Source: Streptomyces fungicidicus (GTDB taxonomy: Bacteria > Actinomycetota > Actinomycetes > Streptomycetales > Streptomycetaceae). From it: a stretch of 64,000 nucleotides of DNA. Made by a program: the position numbers and the translations under genes. Under the pieces are notes generated by a model that searched no databases, was not told the origin of the DNA, and worked only from the letters and a program-made list of their open reading frames with translations. The stretch spans positions 5,939,501-6,003,500 of the forward strand of contig NZ_CP023407.1 in assembly GCF_003665435.1 (NCBI RefSeq), given 5' to 3'. This document shows, in pieces, positions 42,038-53,048 of this stretch (position 1 is the stretch's first letter; each line of letters starts with the position of its first letter).

Positions 42038-42445
42038 ATGAACATCCCCTTCCTGGGCAACCGCCGCCCGAAGGCGGGAGTTCCCGGCCCCGAGGGCATC
42101 GCGGAACTCCTCGCCGAGTGCGAACTCCTGCGCTCCCAGGCGAACCGGGCGGGTGTCCTGCTCGACGACTCCCCGGCCTCGCTGGAGGCGCTGGACCAAC
42201 TGGTGCCGGGCTGGCGGGACGACGAGGAGGCCTCCACCTGGCTGGGCAACGACGCCGGGCTCTACCTCGGCACCGTCATCGTGCGCACCGTGCCGGGGGC
42301 CGCGTGGGAGATCCGCGCCGACGGCCAGCCGGTCGTACGGCTCACCTCCGGGCGGGAGTTCGACGTCGTGGACGCGGGACAGGAGTGGGCGGCGAGCGGC
42401 GTCCCCGAGCTGTCGCAGCTGTACGCGGAGGTCGCCGAGGCGTGA
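42038..42445 (+). CDS. conserved actinobacterial protein (DUF6278-like)
   Basis: 135 residues. N-terminus MNIPFLGNRRPKAGVPGPEG, then a helical part and a small beta domain (GTVIVRTVPGAAWEIRADGQ). It is frequent next to xthA in Streptomyces as far as I recall, but no function is known to me. The start at 42038 has GGAGG within reach. Confidence 0.7.
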   Translation: MNIPFLGNRRPKAGVPGPEGIAELLAECELLRSQANRAGVLLDDSPASLEALDQLVPGWRDDEEASTWLGNDAGLYLGTVIVRTVPGAAWEIRADGQPVVRLTSGREFDVVDAGQEWAASGVPELSQLYAEVAEA

Positions 42446-42570
42446 CGGCCGCGCGCCGGTGCACGGCAGCCCTGGACCCGCCCGCCCGGACCTCGTCTAG
42501 GATGGTCCCTCCGTCCCGGTGGGGGAGGGGCTTCGCGTCAGGGGCGGGGACGCCACCGCCGGGAAGGGAC

Positions 42571-42590
42571 CCACCGCCCCCGGGCGGTGG
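42571..42590. terminator. hairpin in the gap before the minus-strand membrane protein
   Basis: 8-bp perfect stem CCACCGCC / GGCGGTGG with loop CCCG. The rest of 42446-42723 shows no gene. Confidence 0.45.
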
Positions 42591-42723
42591 ATCACATTGG
42601 CCGGTCCCGTCCGGCGGCAGCCGCAGATCACTGCTCGCGCGGCGGAACGGACCCGCATGCCGGGCCGGTTCCACCGGTGAGGAGGAGGTCAGCTGCGCGC
42701 CGGACGGGTGGTGCCTGACACAG

Positions 42724-43479
42724 TCAGTCCGCCCGGTGACCACCGCGCGGCGCGGCAGCCGGCAGCGCGGTCTGCGCCGCCCTGGTCACGTCCGCCACCA
42801 GTTCCGTCACATCGGGGCCGTACGCCTGCGAGTTGATCACCTTCAGCAGCAGGACGAACGAGTGGGAGCCGTGTTTGCGGGCCAGCCGCTCGTGGTTGCG
42901 GGCGAGATAGCGGGTGGCGGCCTGGTTGGTGATCGCGCGCTGGCCGCAGAACAGGAACACCGGCCGGGTGTCCCGCCGTTCACCGGCGGTCAGCCGGGCC
43001 AGCAGCACGTACTCGGTCACGCCCGGTTCCATGCGGTAGCGCTCGGAGCCTATCTGGAAGGCGCCCCGGTCCGGCCCCGGCTCCGGATCGACGTTGACCC
43101 GCACCCCCGGCAGCATGGCCGCCATGTGGGCCACCATCCGCCGGTTCGAGCCCGGCCCGCCCACACAGAACTCCGTCCGCTCGCCGAAGCCCTGGTGGGC
43201 CGCGTCCTGGGTGACCACCTGGACATGCGCCCCGCAGTCCTTGACCAGGGCGGAGAGTTCGAGCAACGCGAACACGTCGAAGCGGTGCACCGCCGGTTCC
43301 GCCGTCGCCGGGTCGCGGTTGACGACGAGCAGTGACTCGGAGTTCTCGGGCAGTCCGAAGAACGTCTGCTTGCGCCGGAGTTTCCGCTTCCACAAGTAGG
43401 TGCGGGCGAGCCAGCCCAGCGCGGCACTGATGCCGGCGGCCACCACGCCCAGAACGAGGTTGCGCACGTCGTCACTCAT
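42724..43479 (-). CDS. single-pass membrane protein of unknown function
   Basis: 251 residues from ATG at 43479. One hydrophobic helix at residues 5-25 (NLVLGVVAAGISAALGWLA), then a basic stretch (KRKLRRK) and a cytoplasmic-type alpha/beta domain. That domain has SLLVVNRDP, FALLELSALVKDCGAHVQVV and VFLFCGQRAITNQAATRYLA, which suggest a Rossmann-like fold possibly binding a nucleotide. I do not recognise the family. It runs divergent from the gamma-glutamyltransferase gene. Confidence 0.65.
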   Translation of the reverse strand: MSDDVRNLVLGVVAAGISAALGWLARTYLWKRKLRRKQTFFGLPENSESLLVVNRDPATAEPAVHRFDVFALLELSALVKDCGAHVQVVTQDAAHQGFGERTEFCVGGPGSNRRMVAHMAAMLPGVRVNVDPEPGPDRGAFQIGSERYRMEPGVTEYVLLARLTAGERRDTRPVFLFCGQRAITNQAATRYLARNHERLARKHGSHSFVLLLKVINSQAYGPDVTELVADVTRAAQTALPAAAPRGGHRAD

Positions 43480-43631
43480 GGGCGCGCATGCTAGCGGGCC
43501 GACGCAAACCCGTGTTCGAACCCCCGGGGTGGGACCGCTCCGTGACGCGGCCACGGCACGCCCGGCGGCGTCCCTGACGCGGGCATGGCGACGAACTAAG
43601 CTGCGCGAACGGCTCTTCACCGGAGGTGCGG

Positions 43632-45443
43632 ATGCGTCGCCCTGTCGTACGGAAGCTCGCGGTCCTGGCGGTCGGTGCCGCCGTGCTGTCGGTGGGGGCG
43701 GCCGCGCCGCCCGACCGGCACGACCCGCCCGACCGGAACACCCCCAAGGTCCCGGTGGCCGTCGGCCACGGCGGCGCGGTCTCCAGCGTCGACGCCGACG
43801 CCTCCGCCGCCGGGATCGAGGTGCTGAGGAACGGCGGCAACGCCGTCGACGCGGCCGTCGCCACGGCCGCCGCGCTCGGCGTCACCGAGCCCTACTCGGC
43901 CGGCGTCGGCGGAGGCGGCTACTTCGTCTACTACGACGCCCGTTCCCGGACCGTGCACACCCTCGACGGCCGCGAGACGGCCCCGCTGACCGCCGATTCC
44001 GGACTCTTCCTGGAGAACGGCGAGCCGATCCCGTTCGCCGAAGCCGTCAGCAGCGGTCTCGCCGTCGGCACTCCCGGCACACCGGCCACCTGGCAGCGCG
44101 CGCTCGACGCCTGGGGCAGGCGCGGTCTGGGAACGGTCCTGAAGCCCGCCGAGCGCCTCGCCCGCGACGGCTTCACCGTGGACGACACCTTCCGGACGCA
44201 GACCGCCGCCAACGAGACCCGCTTCCGTCATTTCCCCGACACGGCCGAGCTGTTCCTCCCGGGCGGTGAGCTCCCGGCCGTCGGCTCCACCTTCCGCAAC
44301 CCCGATCTGGCGCGCACCTACGCGGAGTTGCGCCGCAAGGGCGTGGACGCCCTGTACCGGGGCGACATCGGCCGGGACATCGTGAACACGGTGAACGAGC
44401 CGCCCGTCGACCCCGGTTCCGGCTGGAACGCCCGCCCCGGCGAACTGACCGCCCGGGACCTCGCCGCCTACCGCGCCCTGTCCCGGCCGCCCACGAGGAC
44501 CTCGTACCGCGGCCTTGACGTGTACTCCATCGCGCCGTCCTCCTCCGGCGGCACCACCGTCGGCGAGGCGCTCAACATCCTCGAGAACACCGACCTCTCC
44601 GACGCGAGCGACACCCGGTACCTGCACCGCTTCATCGAGGCGAGCCGTATCGCGTTCGCCGACCGGGGGCGCTGGGTCGGCGACCCCGCCTTCGAGGACG
44701 TACCGGCGAAGGAACTGCTCTCCCAGCGGTTCGCCGACTCGCGCGCCTGCCTCATCAGGGACGACGCCGTCCTGACCAGCCCCCTCGCCCCCGGCGACCC
44801 CCGCGACCCGAAGCCCTGCGCCGCGAGGGGCGGCGAGGCCGCGCCGACGACGTACGAGGGGGAGAACACCACCCACCTCACCACCGCCGACAAGTGGGGC
44901 AACGTCGTCGCCTACACCCTGACCATCGAGCAGACCGGCGGCAGCGGCATCACCGTGCCCGGCCGCGGGTTCCTGCTGAACAACGAGCTGACGGACTTCT
45001 CCTTCGCCCCCGCGAACCCGGCGGTGCACGACCCGAACCTGCCGGGTCCCGGCAAGCGGCCCCGGTCGTCCATCTCGCCGACGATCGTGCTCGACCGGCA
45101 GGACCGGCCGGTGGTGGCGCTCGGCTCGCCCGGCGGCTCCACCATCATCACCACCGTGCTGGGGACCCTCACCGGCTTCCTCGACCGCGGACTGCCGCTG
45201 GCCGACGCGATCGCCGCGCCCCGCGCCAGCCAGCGCAACACGGCGCAGACGGACCTCGAACCCGGCCTCTACGACAGCGAGGTGCGGCAGCGTCTCGAAG
45301 CCCTCGGCCATGTGTTCCGGGAGAACCCGGAGATCGGCGCGACCACGGGCGTGCAGCGGCTGCCGGACGGCAGGTGGCTCGCCGCGGCCGAGAAGGTCCG
45401 CAGGGGCGGCGGCTCGGCGATGGTTGTCCGCCCGGCCCGCTGA
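43632..45443 (+). CDS. ggt: gamma-glutamyltransferase
   Basis: 603 residues, a secreted Ntn-hydrolase. Signal peptide at residues 1-28 (RKLAVLAVGAAVLSVGAAA). The large-subunit motif is GGNAVDAAVATAAALGVTEP. The autocatalytic cleavage site is before Thr in ENTTHLTTADKWGN, and small-subunit motifs GSGITVPGRGFLLNNELTDF and SPGGSTII are present. Cleaves gamma-glutamyl bonds of glutathione and related peptides outside the cell. The ATG at 43632 has GGAGG five bases upstream; the GTG at 43626 would overlap this SD. Confidence 0.92.
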   Translation: MRRPVVRKLAVLAVGAAVLSVGAAAPPDRHDPPDRNTPKVPVAVGHGGAVSSVDADASAAGIEVLRNGGNAVDAAVATAAALGVTEPYSAGVGGGGYFVYYDARSRTVHTLDGRETAPLTADSGLFLENGEPIPFAEAVSSGLAVGTPGTPATWQRALDAWGRRGLGTVLKPAERLARDGFTVDDTFRTQTAANETRFRHFPDTAELFLPGGELPAVGSTFRNPDLARTYAELRRKGVDALYRGDIGRDIVNTVNEPPVDPGSGWNARPGELTARDLAAYRALSRPPTRTSYRGLDVYSIAPSSSGGTTVGEALNILENTDLSDASDTRYLHRFIEASRIAFADRGRWVGDPAFEDVPAKELLSQRFADSRACLIRDDAVLTSPLAPGDPRDPKPCAARGGEAAPTTYEGENTTHLTTADKWGNVVAYTLTIEQTGGSGITVPGRGFLLNNELTDFSFAPANPAVHDPNLPGPGKRPRSSISPTIVLDRQDRPVVALGSPGGSTIITTVLGTLTGFLDRGLPLADAIAAPRASQRNTAQTDLEPGLYDSEVRQRLEALGHVFRENPEIGATTGVQRLPDGRWLAAAEKVRRGGGSAMVVRPAR

Positions 45444-45449
45444 GCACAC

Positions 45450-45482
45450 GGCGGGGGCGCCCCGGACCGGGGCGCCCCCGCC
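45450..45482. terminator. bidirectional terminator between ggt and the Clp ATPase
   Basis: 16-base arms GGCGGGGGCGCCCCGG / CCGGGGCGCCCCCGCC around a single A, effectively a 14-bp stem with a 5-base loop. It fills the gap between the two convergent genes. Confidence 0.85.
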
Positions 45483-45489
45483 GCCCGGC

Positions 45490-48018
<2,529 letters not shown>

Positions 48019-48125
48019 CGTGATCCGTTCCTTCGCTGGGTCGACGTGCCGGGGCCGGGTAACCCGGTCGGGGCTCGCTCATGCCCACGATGACACGATC
48101 CGTTGGGGCGGGCATGTCCAGGCCT

Positions 48126-48169
48126 GGCGCTCGCGGGGTGCCTCCCCGAGAGGGGGTACCCCCAGCGCC
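48126..48169 (-). terminator. long imperfect hairpin downstream of map
   Basis: GGCGCT ... AGCGCC outer arms enclose GGGGTGCCTC / GAGGGGGTACCCC with small bulges. It sits 44 bases after the map stop and resembles a GC-rich palindrome dispersed in Streptomyces intergenic regions (recollection, not checked). Confidence 0.55.
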
Positions 48170-48212
48170 CGCCCGTGCCGCCCCAGCGGCACGACTGCCC
48201 TCGGGAACGGGG

Positions 48213-48983
48213 TCAGTGGCGGGAGGTGAGGATTCGGGGGGTGGTTTCCGTGATGGCGACCGTGTGTTCCACGTGGGCCGCCCGGGTGCCGTCGGTGGTG
48301 CGCAGGGTCCAGCCGTCCGGCGCGGTGCGGTAGGTGTCCGTGCCGCCGCCGATGAGCATGGGCTCGATCGCGAGGACCATGCCGCGCCTCAGCGGAATGC
48401 CCCGCCCCGGCCGGCCCTCGTTCGGCACGGGCGGGTCCTCGTGCATACGGCGGCCGATGCCGTGGCCGCCGTAGTCCTCCATGATCCCGTAACCCGCCGT
48501 GCGGCACACCGTGCCGATCGCGTGGGCGATGTCGCCCATCCGGTTGCCGACGACGGCCGCTTCGATGCCCGCCGCGAGCGCCCGCTCGGCCGTCTCGATC
48601 AGCCGTACGTCGGCCGGGCGCGGGGTGCCCACCGTGAAGCTGATCGCCGAGTCCCCGGCCCAGCCGCCCAGCTGGGCGCCGCAGTCGATCGAGACGAGGT
48701 CGCCGTCGCGCAGCCGGTAGCCGTCCGGGATGCCGTGCACGATCGCGTCGTTGACGGACGCGCAGATCACCGCCGGGAACGGGGTCGGCGCGAAGGTCGG
48801 GCGGTAGCCCAGAAAGGGCGAGGTCGCGCCCGCCGCACGCAGCACCTCCCGGGCCACCTCGTCCAGCTCCACCAGGGAAACGCCCACGTCGGCGGCTTTC
48901 CGTACGGCCGTCAGCGCGCTCGCGACGACCTGGCCCGCCTCGTACATGGCATCAACGGAGGTGTCGGTCTTCAGCTCCATCAT
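48213..48983 (-). CDS. map: methionine aminopeptidase, type I
   Basis: 256 residues. The pita-bread metal ligands are all present: DLVSIDCGAQLGGWAGDSAI (two Asp), GHGIGRRMHEDP (His), LAIEPML (Glu), HVEHTVAI (Glu). Removes N-terminal Met during translation. It is not in the ribosomal-protein/adk operon context, so probably an extra copy. No SD precedes the ATGATG at 48983/48980; a -10-like TATAGT lies about eight bases upstream, consistent with a leaderless mRNA. It is divergent from an XRE regulator. Confidence 0.9.
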   Translation of the reverse strand: MMELKTDTSVDAMYEAGQVVASALTAVRKAADVGVSLVELDEVAREVLRAAGATSPFLGYRPTFAPTPFPAVICASVNDAIVHGIPDGYRLRDGDLVSIDCGAQLGGWAGDSAISFTVGTPRPADVRLIETAERALAAGIEAAVVGNRMGDIAHAIGTVCRTAGYGIMEDYGGHGIGRRMHEDPPVPNEGRPGRGIPLRRGMVLAIEPMLIGGGTDTYRTAPDGWTLRTTDGTRAAHVEHTVAITETTPRILTSRH

Positions 48984-48990
48984 GCCAATT

Positions 48991-49009
48991 ACTATACCGG
49001 TATTAGAAT
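48991..49009. promoter_or_regulatory. palindromic operator and overlapping divergent -10 elements
   Basis: The centre is the perfect palindrome ATACCGGTAT (48994-49003), in the 32-base gap between map and the XRE gene. It is flanked by TAGAAT (49004-49009, plus strand, seven bases before the XRE ATG) and TATAGT (48996-48991, minus strand, about eight bases before the map ATG). Both would place transcription starts at or next to the start codons. The XRE protein is the natural candidate ligand. Confidence 0.6.
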
Positions 49010-49015
49010 GGTGCC

Positions 49016-49294
49016 ATGGTGCGCACCCCCTTGACCCCCGAAGAGCGCGAACGCGGCGAGCGGCTCGGCCGGCTGCTGCGGCAGGCGCGCGGCGGCCGCA
49101 GCATGACCGAGGTCGCGGCGGACGCCGGCATCTCCGCGGAGACCCTCCGCAAGATCGAGACCGGGCGGGCCCCGACGCCCGCGTTCTTCACGGTGGCCGC
49201 GCTGGCCGGCGTGCTCGGTCTGTCGATGGACGACGTGGCGGGGCGCTGCACCCCGGCCGCGCCCGTTGCCCCCGCCCCCTCGGTCGCCGCCTGA
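49016..49294 (+). CDS. XRE-family HTH regulator
   Basis: 92 residues, one Cro/CI-type HTH: RGGRSMTEVAADAGISAETL with KIETGRAPTPAFFTVAALAG, then a Pro/Ala tail. ATG at 49016 has no SD and a -10-like TAGAAT seven bases upstream, so translation is probably leaderless. The position suggests autoregulation and control of the divergent map gene. Confidence 0.82.
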   Translation: MVRTPLTPEERERGERLGRLLRQARGGRSMTEVAADAGISAETLRKIETGRAPTPAFFTVAALAGVLGLSMDDVAGRCTPAAPVAPAPSVAA

Positions 49295-49383
49295 GCCCCG
49301 CCGGAAAACTCTCCGTAGCGCCGCCGTAACACGACAGGTGTTACCTACGGAGCTGAGTCCTCCGGAACGGGCGGGAGTTGGCT

Positions 49384-50721
49384 ATGGTGGCGGAGCAACT
49401 CCCGGACGAAATCCGGGAGTTCAGGGATTACCTGCGAGGTCTGCTGGCGCGGCTGGACCCCCGTGGCGGCTGGTGCGCGGTGTTCTGGCAGCGGGACGCC
49501 GACGGCATGCGGGCCTGCCTCGACGGACGGGAACCGCCGCCCTGGGACGTGCTGGAGGCCCTGCTCCAGGACCTCGCCGCCCTGTACGGTCCCGAAGCCG
49601 CCGGGGCCGAGACCGCGCACGCCCGCTCCCTGCACACCGCCGCGCTGGCCGCGTACGACGCCCGGCCCGGCGCCCGGGAGACGCTGACCGGCCGGCTCGG
49701 CGTCATGCTCCGCGAGCAGGAGTACGCGGCGGAGTGCCGCGCGCGGCTGAGCCGCCGGCTCGCCTCCGCCACCACCCGTGAGCAGGCGGACGCCCTCCGC
49801 CTCGACCTCGCCCGGGTCCACGACGACCACCGGCGCGCCACGGCCCGCTGTGCGGAGATCACCGCCCGCTTGGAAGCCCTCGACCACGCGCCGCGGTGGC
49901 ACGGCGGACCGTCGCCCGCGTACGACCGGGGCGGCGCGGAGCAGGGTTCTCCCGGAGAGGTCCCCGCGCCCACGGGGCCCGTCCCCGAGCAGCGCAGACG
50001 CCGGCGGGGCGGCGCCCGTTTCGCCGGGGCGGCGGACGAGGAGACGGGACCCGTCGCCGTACCCCCCGCGGCCGTACCGGGCCCGCCCGCCCCCGGAACC
50101 GCCCCCCGCCGCATCCCGCGCGGGGCACGGTTCGCCGGGGCCGCCGAGCAGGAGGCGCCTGCGCCCGGTACTGAGCCGTCCGCTGACGCGGTGGACCGGC
50201 GCGAGGCCGGCCGGTTCGTCGCGGCCCTGGCCAGGCTGCGGCGCGAGGGCCGCGGCGGGGAGGCACACGCGCTGCTGATCGAGACCGCGTACGGGCCGGC
50301 CGCCCGGTTTCCGTTGCTCGGGGACGAGATGCGGCGGGCCGGACTGGACGCCGACTGGGCGACCCTGCTCTGGGAGGCCGCCGGCTCACTGCCCGCCGAA
50401 CGGCTGGCCGCCACCGCCGAAGCGCTCACCGGGGCGGGCCGCGGCGAGGACGGGCGGCGGTTCCTGCGGCAGGGCGTCGTACGGCCCGCCGAGGAGATCG
50501 GGCGGGCCGTGCTCGCCCTGGACGCCCAGGCGCGGCACCGCGAACTGCGGGCGCTGCTGGACGCCTGCGTCCGCGTGCGCACGCCCGAGCAGGCGGCCCG
50601 CGCCGCCGCTCCGGACCCGCGACGGCTCGTCCCCCTGCTCCTCGCCGCCGCCCGTGACGTCTCCGACGAGCGGCACTGGGATCTCCTGCACGCCCTCCGG
50701 GTCGCCGGGTTCGCCGCCTGA
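49384..50721 (+). CDS. Ala/Arg-rich Streptomyces protein of unknown function
   Basis: 445 residues. The N-terminal 170 residues are helical (EIREFRDYLRGLLARLDPRG, then a coiled-coil-like REQEYAAECRARLSRRLASA). A disordered Pro/Gly linker holds two RRGARFAGAA(D/E) boxes, and the C-terminal 170 residues are helical repeats (EAGRFVAALARLRREGRGGE, LPAERLAATAEALTGAG). Similar proteins are widespread in Streptomyces and often carry the misleading name UL36-like. The N-terminal WCAVFWQRDADGMRACLDGR part looks like the N-terminal domain of regulators that count nutritional state, but I cannot assign a function. ATG at 49384 with GGGAG seven bases upstream. Confidence 0.72.
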   Translation: MVAEQLPDEIREFRDYLRGLLARLDPRGGWCAVFWQRDADGMRACLDGREPPPWDVLEALLQDLAALYGPEAAGAETAHARSLHTAALAAYDARPGARETLTGRLGVMLREQEYAAECRARLSRRLASATTREQADALRLDLARVHDDHRRATARCAEITARLEALDHAPRWHGGPSPAYDRGGAEQGSPGEVPAPTGPVPEQRRRRRGGARFAGAADEETGPVAVPPAAVPGPPAPGTAPRRIPRGARFAGAAEQEAPAPGTEPSADAVDRREAGRFVAALARLRREGRGGEAHALLIETAYGPAARFPLLGDEMRRAGLDADWATLLWEAAGSLPAERLAATAEALTGAGRGEDGRRFLRQGVVRPAEEIGRAVLALDAQARHRELRALLDACVRVRTPEQAARAAAPDPRRLVPLLLAAARDVSDERHWDLLHALRVAGFAA

Positions 50722-50888
50722 CCGGCGCCGGCGGGCACGGACGGATCACCCACAGGAGTGTGAAACACGATCGACTCAGCGGGTTCACGACGATGGTCTT
50801 GGCAAGGCCGTCCGAGGGGCTTACGTTCGTCCCTCTACCGCCTCTCTACGGGCGTAGAGGCTCTGACGTCGCGTCGAAGGAGCAGCTC

Positions 50889-51731
50889 ATGGCCAACGTC
50901 GTACGTGCCGCTCTGGTCCAGGCCACCTGGACCGGTGACACCGAATCCATGCTGGCGAAACACGAGGAGCACGCCCGCGAGGCGGCCCGGCAGGGCGCGA
51001 AGGTCATCGGGTTCCAGGAGGTGTTCAACGCCCCCTACTTCTGCCAGGTCCAGGACCCCGAGCACTACCGCTGGGCCGAGCCCGTGCCCGACGGGCCGAC
51101 CGTCCGCCGGATGCGGGAACTGGCCCGCGAGACCGGCATGGTGATCGTCGTGCCGGTGTTCGAGATCGAGCAGGCGGGCCACTACTACAACACCGCCGCC
51201 GTGATCGACGCCGACGGCACCGTCCTCGGCAAGTACCGCAAGCACCACATCCCGCAGGTCAAGGGATTCTGGGAGAAGTTCTACTTCCGCCCCGGCAACG
51301 CCGGCTGGCCCGTCTTCGACACCGCCGTCGGCAGAATCGGCGTCTACATCTGCTACGACCGGCACTTCCCCGAAGGCTGGCGGCAACTCGGTCTCAACGG
51401 GGCCCAGTTGGTCTACAACCCGTCCGCCACGCACCGCGGGCTCTCGTCCTACCTGTGGCGGCTGGAGCAGCCGGCGGCGGCCGTCGCGAACGAGTACTTC
51501 ATCGCCGCGATCAACCGCGTGGGCGTGGAGGAGTACGGCGACAACGACTTCTACGGGACCTCGTACTTCGTCGACCCGCGCGGTCAGTTCGTCGGCGACG
51601 TCGCCAGCGACAGCAAGGAGGAACTCGTGGTCCGCGACCTGGACTTCGGCCTCATCGACGAGGTGCGGCAGCAGTGGGCGTTCTACCGCGACCGCCGCCC
51701 CGACGCCTACGAGGGGCTGGTGCGGCCGTGA
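50889..51731 (+). CDS. beta-ureidopropionase-like nitrilase-superfamily amidohydrolase
   Basis: 280 residues with the Glu-Lys-Cys triad: GFQEVFNAPYF, GKYRKHHIP, YICYDRHFPEG. The sequence between (YNPSATHRGLSSYLWRLEQP, NEYFIAAINRVGVEEYG) matches the N-carbamoyl-beta-alanine / N-carbamoyl-D-amino-acid group. It hydrolyses N-carbamoyl-beta-alanine to beta-alanine, CO2 and ammonia, the last step of reductive pyrimidine degradation. ATG at 50889 with GAAGGAG; in-frame codons upstream are untranslated leader. First gene of the operon to 57043. Confidence 0.85.
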   Translation: MANVVRAALVQATWTGDTESMLAKHEEHAREAARQGAKVIGFQEVFNAPYFCQVQDPEHYRWAEPVPDGPTVRRMRELARETGMVIVVPVFEIEQAGHYYNTAAVIDADGTVLGKYRKHHIPQVKGFWEKFYFRPGNAGWPVFDTAVGRIGVYICYDRHFPEGWRQLGLNGAQLVYNPSATHRGLSSYLWRLEQPAAAVANEYFIAAINRVGVEEYGDNDFYGTSYFVDPRGQFVGDVASDSKEELVVRDLDFGLIDEVRQQWAFYRDRRPDAYEGLVRP

Positions 51732-53014
51732 CCGACGACCTGCTGGGCCGCCACCGCTCCGTGCTTCCCGACTGGCTGGCCCTCTACTACGAGGAGCCCC
51801 TGGAGATCACCCACGGCGAGGGCCGCCACGTCTGGGACTCCCACGGCAACCGGTACCTCGACTTCTTCGGCGGCATCCTCACCACCATGACCGCCCACGC
51901 CCTGCCCGAGGTCACCAAGGCGGTGAGCGAGCAGGCCGGGCGGATCGTCCACTCCTCCACCCTCTACCTGAACCGGCAGATGGTGGAACTCGCTGAGCGC
52001 ATCGCCCAGTTGAGCGACATCCCGGACGCCCGGGTGTTCTTCACCACCTCCGGCACCGAGGCCAACGACACCGCCCTGCTGCTCGCCACCGCCTACCGGC
52101 GCAGCAACACGGTCCTGGCGATGCGCAACAGCTACCACGGCCGCTCCTTCAGCTCGGTGGGCATCACCGGCAACCGCGGCTGGTCCCCGACCTCGCTCTC
52201 CCCGCTCCAGACGCTGTACGTCCACGGCGGGGTGCGCACCCGGGGCCCGTTCGCCGAGCTCGACGACTACGACTTCGTCGCGGCCTGCGTGGACGACCTC
52301 AAGGACATCCTCGGCCACACCCGTCCGCCCGCCGCGCTGATCGCCGAGCCGATCCAGGGCGTCGGCGGGTTCACCTCGCCGCCCGACGGGCTGTACGCGG
52401 CCTTCCGCGAGGTACTGCACGAGCGGGACATCCTGTGGATCTCCGACGAGGTGCAGACCGGCTGGGGCCGCACCGGCGAGCACTTCTGGGGATGGCAGGC
52501 CCACGGCCGCGGCGGACCGCCGGACATGCTGACCTTCGCCAAGGGCATCGGCAACGGCATGTCCATCGGCGGGGTCGTCGCCCGCGCCGAGATCATGAAC
52601 TGCCTGGACGCCAACAGCATCTCCACGTTCGGCGGCACCCAGATCACCATGGCGGCGGGCCTGGCCAACCTCAACTACCTGCTGGAGCACGACCTCCAGG
52701 GCAACGCCCGCCGGGTCGGCGGAATGCTCATCGAGCGGCTGCGGGCCGCCGCGGCCGGGGTTCCCGCGGTACGGGAGGTGCGCGGGCGCGGCCTGATGAT
52801 CGGCATCGAGCTGACGAAGCCCGGCACCGACGAGGCCGATCCGGCCGCGGCCTCCGCCGTCCTGGAGGCGGCCCGCGAGGGCGGTCTGCTCATCGGCAAG
52901 GGCGGCGGCCACGACACCAGCGCCCTGCGCATCGCCCCGCCGCTGTCCCTCAACGTCGCCGAGGCCGAGGAGGGCGCCGCGATCCTCGAACGCGCCCTGA
53001 GGAGCACGTCGTAG
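51728..53014 (+). CDS. class III PLP aminotransferase (beta-alanine type)
   Basis: 428 residues, fold type I. Cofactor-binding SGTEANDTAL, SYHGRSF, DEVQTGWGRTG and the Schiff-base Lys in LTFAKGIGNGMSIGG. The whole resembles the AGXT2/beta-alanine:pyruvate group. GTG at 51728 shares GTGA with the ureidopropionase stop. In this operon it would remove the amino group of beta-alanine to give malonate semialdehyde; this is inferred from context. Confidence 0.83.
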   Translation: MTDDLLGRHRSVLPDWLALYYEEPLEITHGEGRHVWDSHGNRYLDFFGGILTTMTAHALPEVTKAVSEQAGRIVHSSTLYLNRQMVELAERIAQLSDIPDARVFFTTSGTEANDTALLLATAYRRSNTVLAMRNSYHGRSFSSVGITGNRGWSPTSLSPLQTLYVHGGVRTRGPFAELDDYDFVAACVDDLKDILGHTRPPAALIAEPIQGVGGFTSPPDGLYAAFREVLHERDILWISDEVQTGWGRTGEHFWGWQAHGRGGPPDMLTFAKGIGNGMSIGGVVARAEIMNCLDANSISTFGGTQITMAAGLANLNYLLEHDLQGNARRVGGMLIERLRAAAAGVPAVREVRGRGLMIGIELTKPGTDEADPAAASAVLEAAREGGLLIGKGGGHDTSALRIAPPLSLNVAEAEEGAAILERALRSTS

Positions 53015-53048
53015 CACCGGCTCGCACCGCTCGCAGAGAGGGAGCACC

